From positions 1,488,001 through 1,552,000 of the forward strand of contig NZ_CP073239.1 in the NCBI RefSeq assembly GCF_009670965.2: a stretch of DNA of 64,000 nucleotides. The letters are read 5' to 3'. The notes beneath the pieces are model-generated. The model was given only the letters and a program-made list of their open reading frames with translations. It did no database searches and was not told the origin of the DNA. Position numbers and translations under genes: made by a program. Positions 17,685-25,927 of the stretch are shown here, in pieces. Every line of letters starts with the position of its first letter. Positions within the stretch are counted from its first letter, which is position 1. The DNA comes from Riemerella anatipestifer. GTDB lineage: Bacteria; Bacteroidota; Bacteroidia; Flavobacteriales; Weeksellaceae.

Positions 17685-18377
17685 ATGATTTTAGATATTG
17701 TAAATCTTACTAAAAAGTTTGGGGAGCAGGTTGCATTAAACCAAATTAACCTTACCATACAAAAAAATGAAATTATAGGTTTGTTAGGACCTAATGGGGC
17801 AGGTAAATCTACTTTAATGAAGACTATTTCTGGGGTTTTGGATATAGAAGAAGGGGAAATTTCTTTCAATGGCTCTTCGTTAGTAGGAACATTAGACGCT
17901 AAGAAAAAGATAGGCTTTTTACCAGAAAATAATCCGCTTTATACGGAAATGTATGTGCGAGAGTATTTAGAGTTGGTGGCAGATATTCATCATATATCTA
18001 AACAGAGGATAGATGAAGTGATAGATTTGGTAGGGATAACACCAGAGAAATCTAAGAAAATAGGACAATTATCCAAAGGGTATAAACAGAGGGTGGGATT
18101 AGCTCAAGCCATTATCCACCAACCAGACTTGTTGATTTTGGACGAGCCAACCAACGGACTAGACCCTAACCAAATTTTAGAGATACGAGAAGTGATTAAA
18201 GAGATTGGGCGTAAAAAAACGGTTATCTTATCTACACATATTATGCAGGAGGTGGAGGCGTTGTGCAGTAGAGTGATATTGATACACAAGGGTAACATTG
18301 TACAAGATTCTCCAATAGAAGAGTTCAAAGGCAAGAATGCTTCCTTAGAAGAAGCCTTTGCGGCATATACTCATTAA
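17685..18377 (+). CDS. ABC transporter ATP-binding protein, GldA-like
   Basis: 230 aa. Walker A GPNGAGKST, IGFLPENNPLYTEMYVREYLEL, signature QLSKGYKQRVGLAQA, Walker B LLILDEPTNGLDPNQ and LSTHIMQEVEALCSRVI closely follow the pattern I associate with GldA, the ATPase of the GldAFG transporter. Flavobacterium GldA is longer (about 297 aa by memory) and the permease genes gldF/gldG are not nearby, so a general ABC-2 exporter ATPase is also possible. Starts 36 bases after the ABC exporter gene and ends at a strong terminator. Confidence 0.8.
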   Translation: MILDIVNLTKKFGEQVALNQINLTIQKNEIIGLLGPNGAGKSTLMKTISGVLDIEEGEISFNGSSLVGTLDAKKKIGFLPENNPLYTEMYVREYLELVADIHHISKQRIDEVIDLVGITPEKSKKIGQLSKGYKQRVGLAQAIIHQPDLLILDEPTNGLDPNQILEIREVIKEIGRKKTVILSTHIMQEVEALCSRVILIHKGNIVQDSPIEEFKGKNASLEEAFAAYTH

Positions 18378-18381
18378 AAAT

Positions 18382-18417
18382 AAAAAAGGAAACTTAAAAT
18401 CTTAAGTTTCCTTTTTT
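18382..18417. terminator. bidirectional terminator
   Basis: A 16-bp perfect stem AAAAAAGGAAACTTAA / TTAAGTTTCCTTTTTT with a four-base loop, between the convergent GldA-like gene and pheS. Confidence 0.9.
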
Positions 18418-18422
18418 GTTAC

Positions 18423-19433
18423 TTATAGCGTTTTAAACTGTTCTAGCATTCTTACATCGTTCTCAAAGAACATACGAATGTCGCTCATTTGGTAGAGAAG
18501 CATTACGATTCGCTCTATTCCCATACCAAAAGCATAGCCACTGTATTTGTCAGGGTCTATATTTACATTTTTAAGTACGGCAGGGTCTACCATACCACAG
18601 CCCATAATTTCTAGCCAACCTGTACCTTTAGTAATTCGGTAGTCTGTTTCGGAGTTAAGCCCCCAATAAACATCAACCTCCGCACTTGGCTCGGTGAATG
18701 GGAAATAAGACGGTCTCATTCTAATTTTAGACTTTCCAAAAAGCTCCGTAGTGAAAAACTGTATGGTTTGCTTTAAATCCGCAAAACTCACCTTTTCATC
18801 AATATAAAGCCCCTCTATCTGATGGAAAATACAATGCGAACGAGAAGAAATAGCTTCATTTCTAAATACTCTACCTGGTGATAGAATACGCATAGGAGGT
18901 TCATTTTGCTCCATATGTCTTATCTGTACAGATGAGGTATGCGTTCTAAGGAGAATATCAGGGTTTTGCTCTATAAAAAAGGTATCCTGCATATCTCTAG
19001 CAGGGTGGTATTCAGGCAGGTTAAGGGCAGTAAAGTTGTGCCAGTCGTCCTCTATTTCAGGACCGTCTGATACCGCAAACCCGATGGACTTAAATATCTC
19101 AATAATCCTATTCTTGACTAAGTTGATAGGGTGTCTGCTTCCTAGTTCCAAAGGATACCCAGGGCGAGTTAAATCTTCTTTTTCTACTACAATATTAGAG
19201 GCAGTTGCATTTTTAAGCTCTTCTAGTTTTTCGGCAACAGCTTGTTTTAGAACATTTATTTTTTGTCCAAAAGCTTTTTTTTGTTCGTTCGGAACTTGTT
19301 TAAACTCATCAAAGATGGCGTTTAAAATTCCTTTTTTACCGTTAAATTTTATCCTGAACTGTTCTATTTCATCTTTATTTGAAGACTGAAATTGTTTTAC
19401 CTCTTGTAGATATGTTTCGATGTGTTCTAACAT
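18423..19433 (-). CDS. pheS: phenylalanine--tRNA ligase alpha subunit
   Basis: About 336 aa from the ATG encoding MLEHIETY. An in-frame start at 19457 lies inside the promoter box and is rejected. Class II synthetase motifs are clear: [20 protein letters not shown] (motif 2 region), [36 protein letters not shown], and [12 protein letters not shown] (motif 3). The N-terminal coiled coil (about 1-85) binds tRNA. Charges tRNA-Phe as an alpha2-beta2 enzyme; pheT is not in the window. Confidence 0.96.
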   Translation of the reverse strand: MLEHIETYLQEVKQFQSSNKDEIEQFRIKFNGKKGILNAIFDEFKQVPNEQKKAFGQKINVLKQAVAEKLEELKNATASNIVVEKEDLTRPGYPLELGSRHPINLVKNRIIEIFKSIGFAVSDGPEIEDDWHNFTALNLPEYHPARDMQDTFFIEQNPDILLRTHTSSVQIRHMEQNEPPMRILSPGRVFRNEAISSRSHCIFHQIEGLYIDEKVSFADLKQTIQFFTTELFGKSKIRMRPSYFPFTEPSAEVDVYWGLNSETDYRITKGTGWLEIMGCGMVDPAVLKNVNIDPDKYSGYAFGMGIERIVMLLYQMSDIRMFFENDVRMLEQFKTL

Positions 19434-19454
19434 TCTTCGTTTTCTATTTGGGTG

Positions 19455-19462
19455 CAAAAATA
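19455..19462 (-). promoter_or_regulatory. -7 promoter box of pheS (TATTTTTG)
   Basis: TAnnTTTG on the minus strand, about 22 bases before the MLEH start codon. It decides against the longer reading frame starting at 19457. Confidence 0.5.
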
Positions 19463-19636
19463 AGGTTTTCCTACTAAACTTAAAAGATTAGTGTTAGATA
19501 ATCTCTAGCCCATAAAAATGACTGATGATTTAAAAATATGTAAAATTTAACTTATTGTAAAATAATTAGTTATGGTGTTTTTCTTTTTAAGAAAAAAAAA
19601 ACTAATAAAAAAATTTACTTCGAATATCATTTGTTT

Positions 19637-19644
19637 TATATTTG
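19637..19644 (+). promoter_or_regulatory. -7 promoter box (TATATTTG)
   Basis: Perfect TAnnTTTG element 43 bases before the ATG at 19688. The 200 bases between pheS and this gene are otherwise AT-rich with no other feature. Confidence 0.45.
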
Positions 19645-19687
19645 CGGCAAATTTCTAAAGAAACGAATTTAAGCAGAATTTAAGGTT

Positions 19688-20230
19688 ATGGTTTATAAAA
19701 TCAGAGTTATTTTAGACACGAAGGATAATGTTTTTAGAGACATTGAGGTGAGAGGAAAGCAAACCTTGTGGAATTTGCATAACGGTATCAAAAGTGCGTT
19801 CAGCCTTCAGGGAGACGAGTTGTCTTCGTTTTACTTTTCTGATGATGAGTGGACGGAGCTTAATGCGATACCACTAGAAGATATGTCTGATGATGGAGAT
19901 GGGGAAATCATGTCCGATGTATACATCACGGAGGCTTTTCCAGAGAAGGGTAGCAAAATGTTATTCAAATACGGTTTTATAGACCTGTGGGAATTCTATT
20001 GTGAACTTTTAGAAGTGATAAAAGAAAAACCTGCAGTAAACTACCCTATAACTGTATTTAGATACGGTAATATGCCACTAAAGGCTCCTAGTAAAAACAC
20101 TTCATCAAAACCTTCACCTACTATGATGAGTGATGATTTTGACGACTTTGATAGTTTTGAAAACGATTTTGATGATGATGAAGGCTTTGCTGATGATTTT
20201 AGTGATGAGTATTATGACGATGAAGATTAA
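19688..20230 (+). CDS. plasmid pRiA4b ORF-3-like family protein
   Basis: 180 aa. The N-terminal 130 residues (MVYKIRVILDTKDNVFRDIEVRG, LWNLHNGIKSAFSLQGDELSSFYFSDDEW, KMLFKYGFIDLWEFYCELLEV) match the pRiA4b ORF-3-like fold widespread in Bacteroidota chromosomes. The C-terminal 35 residues are an acidic Asp/Glu tail. The family name derives from a plasmid, but this copy looks chromosomal and stable, with no mobile genes nearby. Function unknown. Confidence 0.85.
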   Translation: MVYKIRVILDTKDNVFRDIEVRGKQTLWNLHNGIKSAFSLQGDELSSFYFSDDEWTELNAIPLEDMSDDGDGEIMSDVYITEAFPEKGSKMLFKYGFIDLWEFYCELLEVIKEKPAVNYPITVFRYGNMPLKAPSKNTSSKPSPTMMSDDFDDFDSFENDFDDDEGFADDFSDEYYDDED

Positions 20231-20247
20231 ATAATAATATGACTAAG

Positions 20248-20278
20248 AATAGACTACTTTTTTGTAGTCTATTTTTTT
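20248..20278 (+). terminator. Rho-independent terminator
   Basis: Ten-bp stem AATAGACTAC / GTAGTCTATT followed by a T run. Its T run continues directly into the TATTTTTG promoter box of the next gene. Confidence 0.8.
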
Positions 20279-20285
20279 ATTTTTG
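20278..20285 (+). promoter_or_regulatory. -7 promoter box (TATTTTTG)
   Basis: TAnnTTTG element 24 bases before the DUF2752 ATG, embedded in the T tail of the preceding terminator. Confidence 0.45.
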
Positions 20286-20309
20286 CAGTTATAAATAACT
20301 GATGATTAA

Positions 20310-20588
20310 ATGGCTATAGAAGATTACATGCTCTCATGTCCTAACAAAAAAATATTTGGTATGGAATGTTTTGGTTGTGGTTCACAGAGGGCTTTACTGC
20401 TTATTTCTGAAGGTAAATTTGTAGAGGCGTTTTATATGTTTCCTGCCATTTATCCTTTGATATTATTTGTGTTAGTGAGTGCTATTAACTTTATAGATAA
20501 AAAGAGACATTATGGTAAGGTAATGATTTTTTTGGCTCTTGTTAGTGTAATCACTATGATTATTTCTTATTTTTGTAAAAATTTCTAA
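20310..20588 (+). CDS. DUF2752 domain-containing membrane protein
   Basis: 92 aa. CPNKKIFGMECFGCGSQRALLLI is the Cys-rich DUF2752 signature, followed by two hydrophobic helices (about 41-60 and 68-90). An inner-membrane protein of unknown function. In many Bacteroidota it neighbours a CCC-motif membrane protein, as here (20 bases apart). Confidence 0.9.
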   Translation: MAIEDYMLSCPNKKIFGMECFGCGSQRALLLISEGKFVEAFYMFPAIYPLILFVLVSAINFIDKKRHYGKVMIFLALVSVITMIISYFCKNF

Positions 20589-20608
20589 ACTTAAAAATTC
20601 AAATTACT

Positions 20609-20938
20609 ATGAAACAAAATTTACCAAACGCCACACTAGTGCTTGTCCTTGGGATTTTATCTATTCTAGGTTGTTGTTGTTATGGAGTTCCGGGGATTAT
20701 TTTAGGAGTAGTTGCTTTAGTGATGTACAAAAAAGACAATCAGCTTTATTGGGCTAACCCAGAATTGTATGCTAATTATAGCAATCTAACTACAGGGCGT
20801 ATATTGGCTATTATCGGTATTGTATTGAGTGCCTTAAATGTTTTAGCTTATGTAGTATTGATAGTATTGTTTGGCTTTGAAGCTTTAACAGACCAAGAAC
20901 TTTTACAAGAAAGAATTCAAGAGATGATACAGAACTAA
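20609..20938 (+). CDS. CCC motif membrane protein
   Basis: 109 aa. Two hydrophobic regions; the first is VLGILSILGCCCYGVPGIILGVVALVMYKKDN, with the triple Cys that names the family, and the second is TTGRILAIIGIVLSALNVLAYVVLIVLF. Related to DUF4190 proteins. Function unknown. Operon with the DUF2752 gene, ended by a strong terminator. Confidence 0.88.
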   Translation: MKQNLPNATLVLVLGILSILGCCCYGVPGIILGVVALVMYKKDNQLYWANPELYANYSNLTTGRILAIIGIVLSALNVLAYVVLIVLFGFEALTDQELLQERIQEMIQN

Positions 20939-20962
20939 GATAATTTTAGTATTTAATAATTT

Positions 20963-20995
20963 AAACTCTTTGGAGAAGTCCAAAGAGTTTTTTTT
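20963..20995 (+). terminator. Rho-independent terminator
   Basis: Twelve-bp perfect stem AAACTCTTTGGA / TCCAAAGAGTTT with a GAAG loop and an eight-T tail. Confidence 0.9.
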
Positions 20996-21010
20996 GTGCT
21001 TTGTTTTTCT

Positions 21011-21018
21011 TACTTTTG
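21011..21018 (+). promoter_or_regulatory. -7 promoter box of ppk1 (TACTTTTG)
   Basis: TAnnTTTG element 21 bases before the ATG at 21040. Its position rules out an upstream in-frame TTG at 21001. Confidence 0.5.
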
Positions 21019-21039
21019 GAATTACTAAAATGTTTCGCT

Positions 21040-23106
21040 ATGCCACAATTTAATCCTAGAGATATTACTTGGCTTGCCTTTAACGAAAGGGTAATGCAAG
21101 AGGCTATGGATAAGACTGTTCCGCTCCATTTACGAATTAAATTTTTAGGAATTTTCTCTAATAATTTAGATGAGTTTTTTCGCGTTCGTGTGGCGGGACT
21201 GAAAAGAGCAATGAGTTTTAAACCTAAATACAGAGAAAATTCTTTTTTTGATGAACCACAAAAGATTTTAGATAAAATCAATAAAGTGGTGATTAAGCAA
21301 CAAAACGATTTCAATACCACTTGGGAAGAAATCCAAAAAGAAATGGCTGCCGAAAAGGTTTTTATCAGAACTCCGAAGGATTTATCCGAAGCCCAAAAGC
21401 AGTTTGTAAAAGATTATTTTGATGAAGAGGTGGAAGCTAATGTAATTCCAATCCTTCTTCGGGAAGAGACACCGATGCCTTATCTAAGGGACAAAAGCCT
21501 CTATTTAGGAGTGGCGATGCGTAAAAAAGAGTGGCAATATGAGAGCAATTATGCCATTATAGAAGTGCCGTCTAGGGTAATGGGGCGTTTTGTGATTTTG
21601 CCCTCCGAAGGAGAGGAAACTAGCGTGATGTTGCTAGAAGATGTGATTAGTTTTAATCTTCCTCATATTTTTTCGTATTTTGGGTACGATGTTTTTGAAG
21701 CTCACTCCTTTAAAGTAACTAAAGATGCCGAGTTTGACCTTGATAATGATATTAACACTACTTTGGCGGAGAAAATTAAAAAAGGTGTTAAAAGTAGAAG
21801 AAAAGGCAAGCCCACTCGTTTTGTGTTTGATAAGGATATGGATAAAGCCTTGCTAGAGCTTTTAATCCGAAAGCTAGAACTTACGAAGAAAGATAGTATA
21901 ATACCAGGGCATAAAATTCATAATTTCAAACATTTTATGGATTTTCCTAATGTCTTTAAAACATATAAAACACCAGAGGAAAGAACTTCGTTTAACCACC
22001 CTTACTTTGAAGGACAACAGAGGGTTACCGATGTGATTACCAAAAGAGATGTCTTGCTGACTTTTCCTTATCATAGCTATATGCCTGTGATAGATTTACT
22101 TAGAGAGGCGGCTATGGACCCAGATGTTAAATCTATTCAAATCACAGCGTATCGTTTGGCGTCAAACTCTAAAATAGCCAACGCGCTCATCAATGCTGCT
22201 AGAAACGGGAAAGAGGTTACGGTGATGATAGAACTTAGAGCAAGGTTTGATGAAGAAGCTAACCTCAAATGGAAAGAACGCCTAGAGGTGGAAGGTATCA
22301 AAATTTTGGTGGGTATTCCAGATAAAAAAGTCCACGCAAAGCTTTGTGTAATTAAAAAAAGGGTGGGAGGTAAGACCATTCAATATGGTTTTGTGAGTAC
22401 AGGTAATTTTAACGAAAAAACAGCCAAAGTCTATGGAGACCATCTTTTAATGACTAGCAATAGAGCGATAATGGCGGACATCAATAAAGTGTTTAATTAC
22501 TTTAGGAAACCATCGGAAGACCCTATTCTAGCCCTTAAAAATTGCAAAACTCTGCTGGTGTGTCCTCATTATATGAGAGCAAAGATAGAAGAACTAATAG
22601 ATAGGGAAATAGCAGAAGCTAAGGCGGGAAGAAAAGCCAAAATTATACTTAAAGTCAATTCGTTAAGTGATAAAGGTTTGATAAAAAAACTTTACCAAGC
22701 CGCCGAAGCTGGAGTGAAAATACAAGCCATAGTGAGAGGGATTTTCTGTGTGGTGCAACAGAAAAAATTTAAAACTAAAATAGAAGCCATCAGTATTGTA
22801 GATGAGTATCTAGAACACGCTAGAGTGATGTATTTTTACAATAAAGGCAACGAGGATATTTACATATCTTCTGCGGATTGGATGACGCGTAATTTGGATT
22901 ATAGAGTGGAAGCCGCCGTTAAAATTAACCAACCAGAACTAAAAGAAGAACTGAAAGATTTACTCCAAATTCAGTTAAGTGATAATGTTAAAGCACGAGT
23001 TTTAGATAACGCTCTCAATAACGATTATGTGAAAAAAGGAGCCAAGAAGAATAAAATTCGTTCACAGATAGAGATTTATCATTATCTTAAAAACAAAAAA
23101 TATTAA
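21040..23106 (+). CDS. ppk1: polyphosphate kinase 1
   Basis: 688 aa, the normal Ppk1 length. The N domain opens FNPRDITWLAFNERVMQEAMD and FLGIFSNNLDEFFRVRVAGL. The catalytic domains contain SIQITAYRLASNSKIANALINAA, the autophosphorylated His in KVHAKLCVIKKR (near residue 432), and YGFVSTGNFNEKTAKVYGDH. Makes long-chain polyphosphate from ATP reversibly. Translation starts at the ATG giving MPQFNPRD. The exopolyphosphatase gene follows after six bases. Confidence 0.96.
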   Translation: MPQFNPRDITWLAFNERVMQEAMDKTVPLHLRIKFLGIFSNNLDEFFRVRVAGLKRAMSFKPKYRENSFFDEPQKILDKINKVVIKQQNDFNTTWEEIQKEMAAEKVFIRTPKDLSEAQKQFVKDYFDEEVEANVIPILLREETPMPYLRDKSLYLGVAMRKKEWQYESNYAIIEVPSRVMGRFVILPSEGEETSVMLLEDVISFNLPHIFSYFGYDVFEAHSFKVTKDAEFDLDNDINTTLAEKIKKGVKSRRKGKPTRFVFDKDMDKALLELLIRKLELTKKDSIIPGHKIHNFKHFMDFPNVFKTYKTPEERTSFNHPYFEGQQRVTDVITKRDVLLTFPYHSYMPVIDLLREAAMDPDVKSIQITAYRLASNSKIANALINAARNGKEVTVMIELRARFDEEANLKWKERLEVEGIKILVGIPDKKVHAKLCVIKKRVGGKTIQYGFVSTGNFNEKTAKVYGDHLLMTSNRAIMADINKVFNYFRKPSEDPILALKNCKTLLVCPHYMRAKIEELIDREIAEAKAGRKAKIILKVNSLSDKGLIKKLYQAAEAGVKIQAIVRGIFCVVQQKKFKTKIEAISIVDEYLEHARVMYFYNKGNEDIYISSADWMTRNLDYRVEAAVKINQPELKEELKDLLQIQLSDNVKARVLDNALNNDYVKKGAKKNKIRSQIEIYHYLKNKKY

Positions 23107-23112
23107 AATCGT

Positions 23113-23997
23113 ATGAAATTAGCAGCTATAGATATAGGCAGTAATGCCGCCAGACTTCTCATCAACGAAGTGGTTTTAAATGCCAATCATCAACCCGAAT
23201 TTACCAAACTCAATTTGTTGAGAATTCCGTTGAGGCTAGGTATGGACGTCTTTGTTAAAGGAGAAATAGGAGAGGAGCGGTCTAAAATGGTGGTAGATAC
23301 GATGAAAGTTTTTAGCGATTTAATGAAAATCTACAAGGTAGAACATTACCGTGCTTGTGCCACAAGTGCAATGCGTGATGCTAAAAACGGACAAGAAATA
23401 ATAGAACAAGTGGCAAGAACTTCTGGGATTGAGATAGAAATTATTTCAGGAACTGAAGAGGCTAATTTGGTTTACGAAAATCACATTGCCGAAGGTTTAG
23501 ACGAAGATTACGATTATCTTTATATAGATGTGGGTGGAGGTTCTACGGAGGTTACCTTTTATGAAAACGGAAAGGCTAAATTCTCTCATTCGTTTAATAT
23601 AGGGACAATTAGGCTTCTAAATCATTTGGTAACCGATGCCCATTGGGAGGAGATGAAAAACTTAATCAAGAGCCATATTACGGGCAAAAAACCGATAGTA
23701 GCGATAGGCTCTGGAGGAAATATCAATAAGGTATTTTCTATGAGTAAAACTAAAGATGGTAAGGCTTTGGCAACTTCTAAACTGAAGAAATATTACAAAG
23801 AATTTTCTCAACTAAGCGTAGAGGAAAGAATGGTAAAGTACAAAATCCGTGAAGACCGAGCCGATGTAATTGTACCAGCCCTTAAAATTTTTAATAATAT
23901 TTTAAACTGGGCGGATATTTCTAAAATATTTGTCCCTAAAATATCCGTTGCTGATGGGCTTATACACCACATCTATGAAACGGTGAAGAAAGAATAA
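23113..23997 (+). CDS. Ppx/GppA family exopolyphosphatase
   Basis: 294 aa. AAIDIGSNAARLLI, YRACATSAMRDAKNG, IEIISGTEEANLVYENH and YIDVGGGSTEVTFYENG are the ASKHA phosphatase motifs. Much shorter than E. coli Ppx (about 513 aa), containing only the two catalytic domains as is normal in Bacteroidota. Removes terminal phosphates from polyP or hydrolyses pppGpp. Coupling with ppk1 implies joint control of polyphosphate synthesis and breakdown. Confidence 0.92.
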   Translation: MKLAAIDIGSNAARLLINEVVLNANHQPEFTKLNLLRIPLRLGMDVFVKGEIGEERSKMVVDTMKVFSDLMKIYKVEHYRACATSAMRDAKNGQEIIEQVARTSGIEIEIISGTEEANLVYENHIAEGLDEDYDYLYIDVGGGSTEVTFYENGKAKFSHSFNIGTIRLLNHLVTDAHWEEMKNLIKSHITGKKPIVAIGSGGNINKVFSMSKTKDGKALATSKLKKYYKEFSQLSVEERMVKYKIREDRADVIVPALKIFNNILNWADISKIFVPKISVADGLIHHIYETVKKE

Positions 23998-24021
23998 GTT
24001 TTTCAATCACATTTTATTTTG

Positions 24022-24055
24022 CTCGTTTTCTTATCACTTAAGAAAGCGAGTTTTT
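24022..24055 (+). terminator. Rho-independent terminator of ppk1-ppx
   Basis: CTCGTTTTCTTA pairs with TAAGAAAGCGAG (one G-T wobble) and is followed by TTTTTATTTT. Confidence 0.8.
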
Positions 24056-24094
24056 ATTTTGTGTCTTGTCTTCTTTTTTATCTAATACATCGGT

Positions 24095-24403
24095 GTAACG
24101 AGAAAAAATAGCAAAGCTGTAAGGAAAAATCTCATAGTAACAGAGACACGTATAATTGTAAAGGGTAGAAATTTAATTGTAACGGTGTAAAACTGAATTG
24201 TAATGAGTATAAATAGAAATGTAAAGGGTAAAAACTGAATTGCAACAGGGGAAAATAAAATTGTAATAAGTAAAAATAGAATTGCAGTGGGGGAAAACCG
24301 AATTGTAACGGGGGAAAATAGAAATGTAATAAGAGAAAATACAACTGTAAAGGATAAAAACAAAAATACGGTAGGGGGAAACAAAAAAGCAACGATAAAA
24401 CGT
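24095..24403. repeat. degenerate 21-bp tandem repeat
   Basis: From 24137 to 24403 units start every 21 bases without a single insertion or deletion (24137, 24158, 24179 and so on to 24389), consensus GTAACGGGGGAAAATAGAATT; two upstream units are 24 and 18 bases. The + strand is strongly purine-rich. In the frame of GTA the unit reads V-T-G-E-N-R-I, but stop codons interrupt units three and five. Both remaining minus frames give hydrophobic heptad reads. I see no proof that it is translated. The interval 24056-24470 holds nothing else apart from a possible promoter near 24411-24444. Confidence 0.85.
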
Positions 24404-24470
24404 TGGGAAGTTGAGCAGATATATGACAAAAATCAGTATATTTACACATCAATCCTAAAAAATAAATTCT

Positions 24471-25124
24471 ATGAAAAAGTATTTTTCTAACCAGCAAACC
24501 CTGCAAGACTACGGTATTTTATTTGAAAATATCAAGACCCAAACCGAACTAAAATCTCAACTCGCCGAGTATGGCTACGATGATGCCGAAGTGCAAAAAG
24601 GCAAAGCTCTTTACGACAAAGCACAGGAAGTGTATCAGAAAAACATCAAAGAAGGGCAAGAAGAAACTACTGCTTATGCACAATTCACCACCGAGTTTGA
24701 ACAACTGCTCAAAACCTATAAAACCGACCGAAAAAAAGCCAAAATCATCTACAAAGACCAGCCCGAAACGCTCAAAAACCTTCGTCTAAAGGGGCAAAGT
24801 TCTCGCCAGATGGCGAATTTGCTAGATGAAATAAATATTTTTTACCATAGTTTAAAAGAAGATAGTGCCCTGCTAAGCCCTCTTAACCGACTGAAGATTA
24901 CGGAAGAAAGCGTAGAGGCACAACTCACCCAATTGCAAAAGACTCAAAAAGCCTATGCGACTTATACCCAAGAAAAAGGGGAAAGCCAAGACGCTACTAA
25001 GCAAAAAAATGCTGCTTTTTCTGATTTAGAAAAATGGGTGAAAGAGTTCTATAGTATTGCTAAAATTGCTTTGGAAGACCGTCCGCAGTTGTTGGAGAGT
25101 ATTGCTAAATTTGTAAGGAGTTAA
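24471..25124 (+). CDS. hypothetical helical protein, 217 aa
   Basis: No family recognised. The protein is almost entirely predicted alpha-helical and charged, rich in Gln, Lys and Glu, with heptad-like stretches (QLTQLQKTQKAYATYTQ) suggesting coiled coils. It has no signal peptide or membrane segment. The start ATG at 24471 follows a possible TTG-N23-TATATTTA promoter at 24411-24444. It is monocistronic and lies directly behind the 21-bp repeat array. GC content is higher than that of the repeat. Function unknown. Confidence 0.75.
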   Translation: MKKYFSNQQTLQDYGILFENIKTQTELKSQLAEYGYDDAEVQKGKALYDKAQEVYQKNIKEGQEETTAYAQFTTEFEQLLKTYKTDRKKAKIIYKDQPETLKNLRLKGQSSRQMANLLDEINIFYHSLKEDSALLSPLNRLKITEESVEAQLTQLQKTQKAYATYTQEKGESQDATKQKNAAFSDLEKWVKEFYSIAKIALEDRPQLLESIAKFVRS

Positions 25125-25142
25125 TAAGAACTTAAAAAAATC

Positions 25143-25184
25143 ATTCCCCAAAATTATTATTAAAATAGTTTTGGGGAATTTTAT
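25143..25184 (+). terminator. Rho-independent terminator
   Basis: Eleven-bp stem ATTCCCCAAAA / TTTTGGGGAAT with a 15-base loop and a TTTTATTTT tail, just after the 217-aa gene. Confidence 0.75.
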
Positions 25185-25220
25185 TTTGGGAAACTATTAT
25201 CTCACAAGGATATTGCATTT

Positions 25221-25348
25221 GCGTGAGGGCGGAGGGCATTGTTGGAGCTCCTTTTTTGGGCAAGGGGAGAAGGCTTTGGCAAAAAAGAGCGACTGCCCGA
25301 AGACCGACCCATTAGCCTAGGGAATAGCAATGGCTTGGGACACGCCCT
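25221..25348. repeat. GC-rich Flavobacteriia-type intergenic element
   Basis: A GC-rich island in AT-rich DNA. It opens GCGTGAGGG and ends GGGACACGCCC, so its ends pair (GCGTG with CACGC). It contains GGAGCTCC-TTTTTT, AAAAAAGAGCGACTGCCCGA and CCGACCC. From memory, similar blocks (GCGTGAGGG ... CCGACCC ... GGGACACGCCC) recur between genes in Chryseobacterium and Flavobacterium genomes. No coding frame is convincing. It may be a repetitive element or a structured RNA. Confidence 0.55.
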
Positions 25349-25370
25349 AATGAACCACTAGACTAAATAA

Positions 25371-25404
25371 AAAAGGAGTTTTTAAATTTCTAAAAACTCC
25401 TTTT
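25371..25404. terminator. bidirectional terminator
   Basis: Fourteen-bp perfect stem AAAAGGAGTTTTTA / TAAAAACTCCTTTT. It terminates the minus-strand universal stress gene, whose stop is at 25422. Confidence 0.85.
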
Positions 25405-25421
25405 GTGGTATTATGTAATAG

Positions 25422-25865
25422 CTATTTATGCTGGTGGCAAGGAATTACCAAAACAGGCACTGGGGCACTTTTGGTAAGTTCTTTAGTCAGGCTGCCTACA
25501 AAAACATCATAGATGCCGCTTCTACCGTGAGAGCCCATCACAATATAATCTGCCTTTTTCTCTTGCACATAGTCCAAAATAACCTCTTTGGCGATGCCTT
25601 GCTTTAGGATATGCTCGCAGTCTACATCTTGGGCAATGATTCTCTGTTGTAGCTCGTTGAGTTGTAGAGCTTCTTGCTGTATTTCGTTTTTCTCAATTTC
25701 AGGGAAATACTGGAAGCCCATATCGCCAATCGCAAAGCCTATATCCGAAGGTGCTACATGAATGAGGAATATTTTACCATTGGTCTTTTTTGCAAACTTT
25801 ACAGTCTCATCAAGAAGGAAATCTGTGCTTTCGCCGAAATCAACGGGAAGAATAATATTAGTCAT
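25422..25865 (-). CDS. universal stress protein
   Basis: 147 aa. The UspA fold opens ILPVDFGESTDFLLDETVKFAKKTNGKIFLIHV and ends VMGSHGRSGIYDVFVGSLTKELTKSAPVPVLVIP, where GxxG-(9x)-G(S/T) is the ATP-binding signature. Cytosolic stress-response protein, probably ATP-binding. Monocistronic. The start ATG at 25865 is preceded by a TAACTTTA element on the minus strand. Confidence 0.93.
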   Translation of the reverse strand: MTNIILPVDFGESTDFLLDETVKFAKKTNGKIFLIHVAPSDIGFAIGDMGFQYFPEIEKNEIQQEALQLNELQQRIIAQDVDCEHILKQGIAKEVILDYVQEKKADYIVMGSHGRSGIYDVFVGSLTKELTKSAPVPVLVIPCHQHK

Positions 25866-25927
25866 AACTACTGATTTTTAGTTCTCTAAAGTTACAAAAA
25901 AATGTTGAATTATTAAAGCCTAAAAGC

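Noticed and set aside
19688..20230. Plasmid- or transposon-derived gene because of the pRiA4b name
   Set aside because: The family is widespread in stable Bacteroidota chromosomes and no transposase, terminal repeat or composition shift is present here.
24082..24506. Two minus-strand proteins of 115-124 residues across the 21-bp repeat
   Set aside because: They are hydrophobic heptad reads created by the purine-rich repeat being stop-poor on the other strand; no start context or homology supports them.
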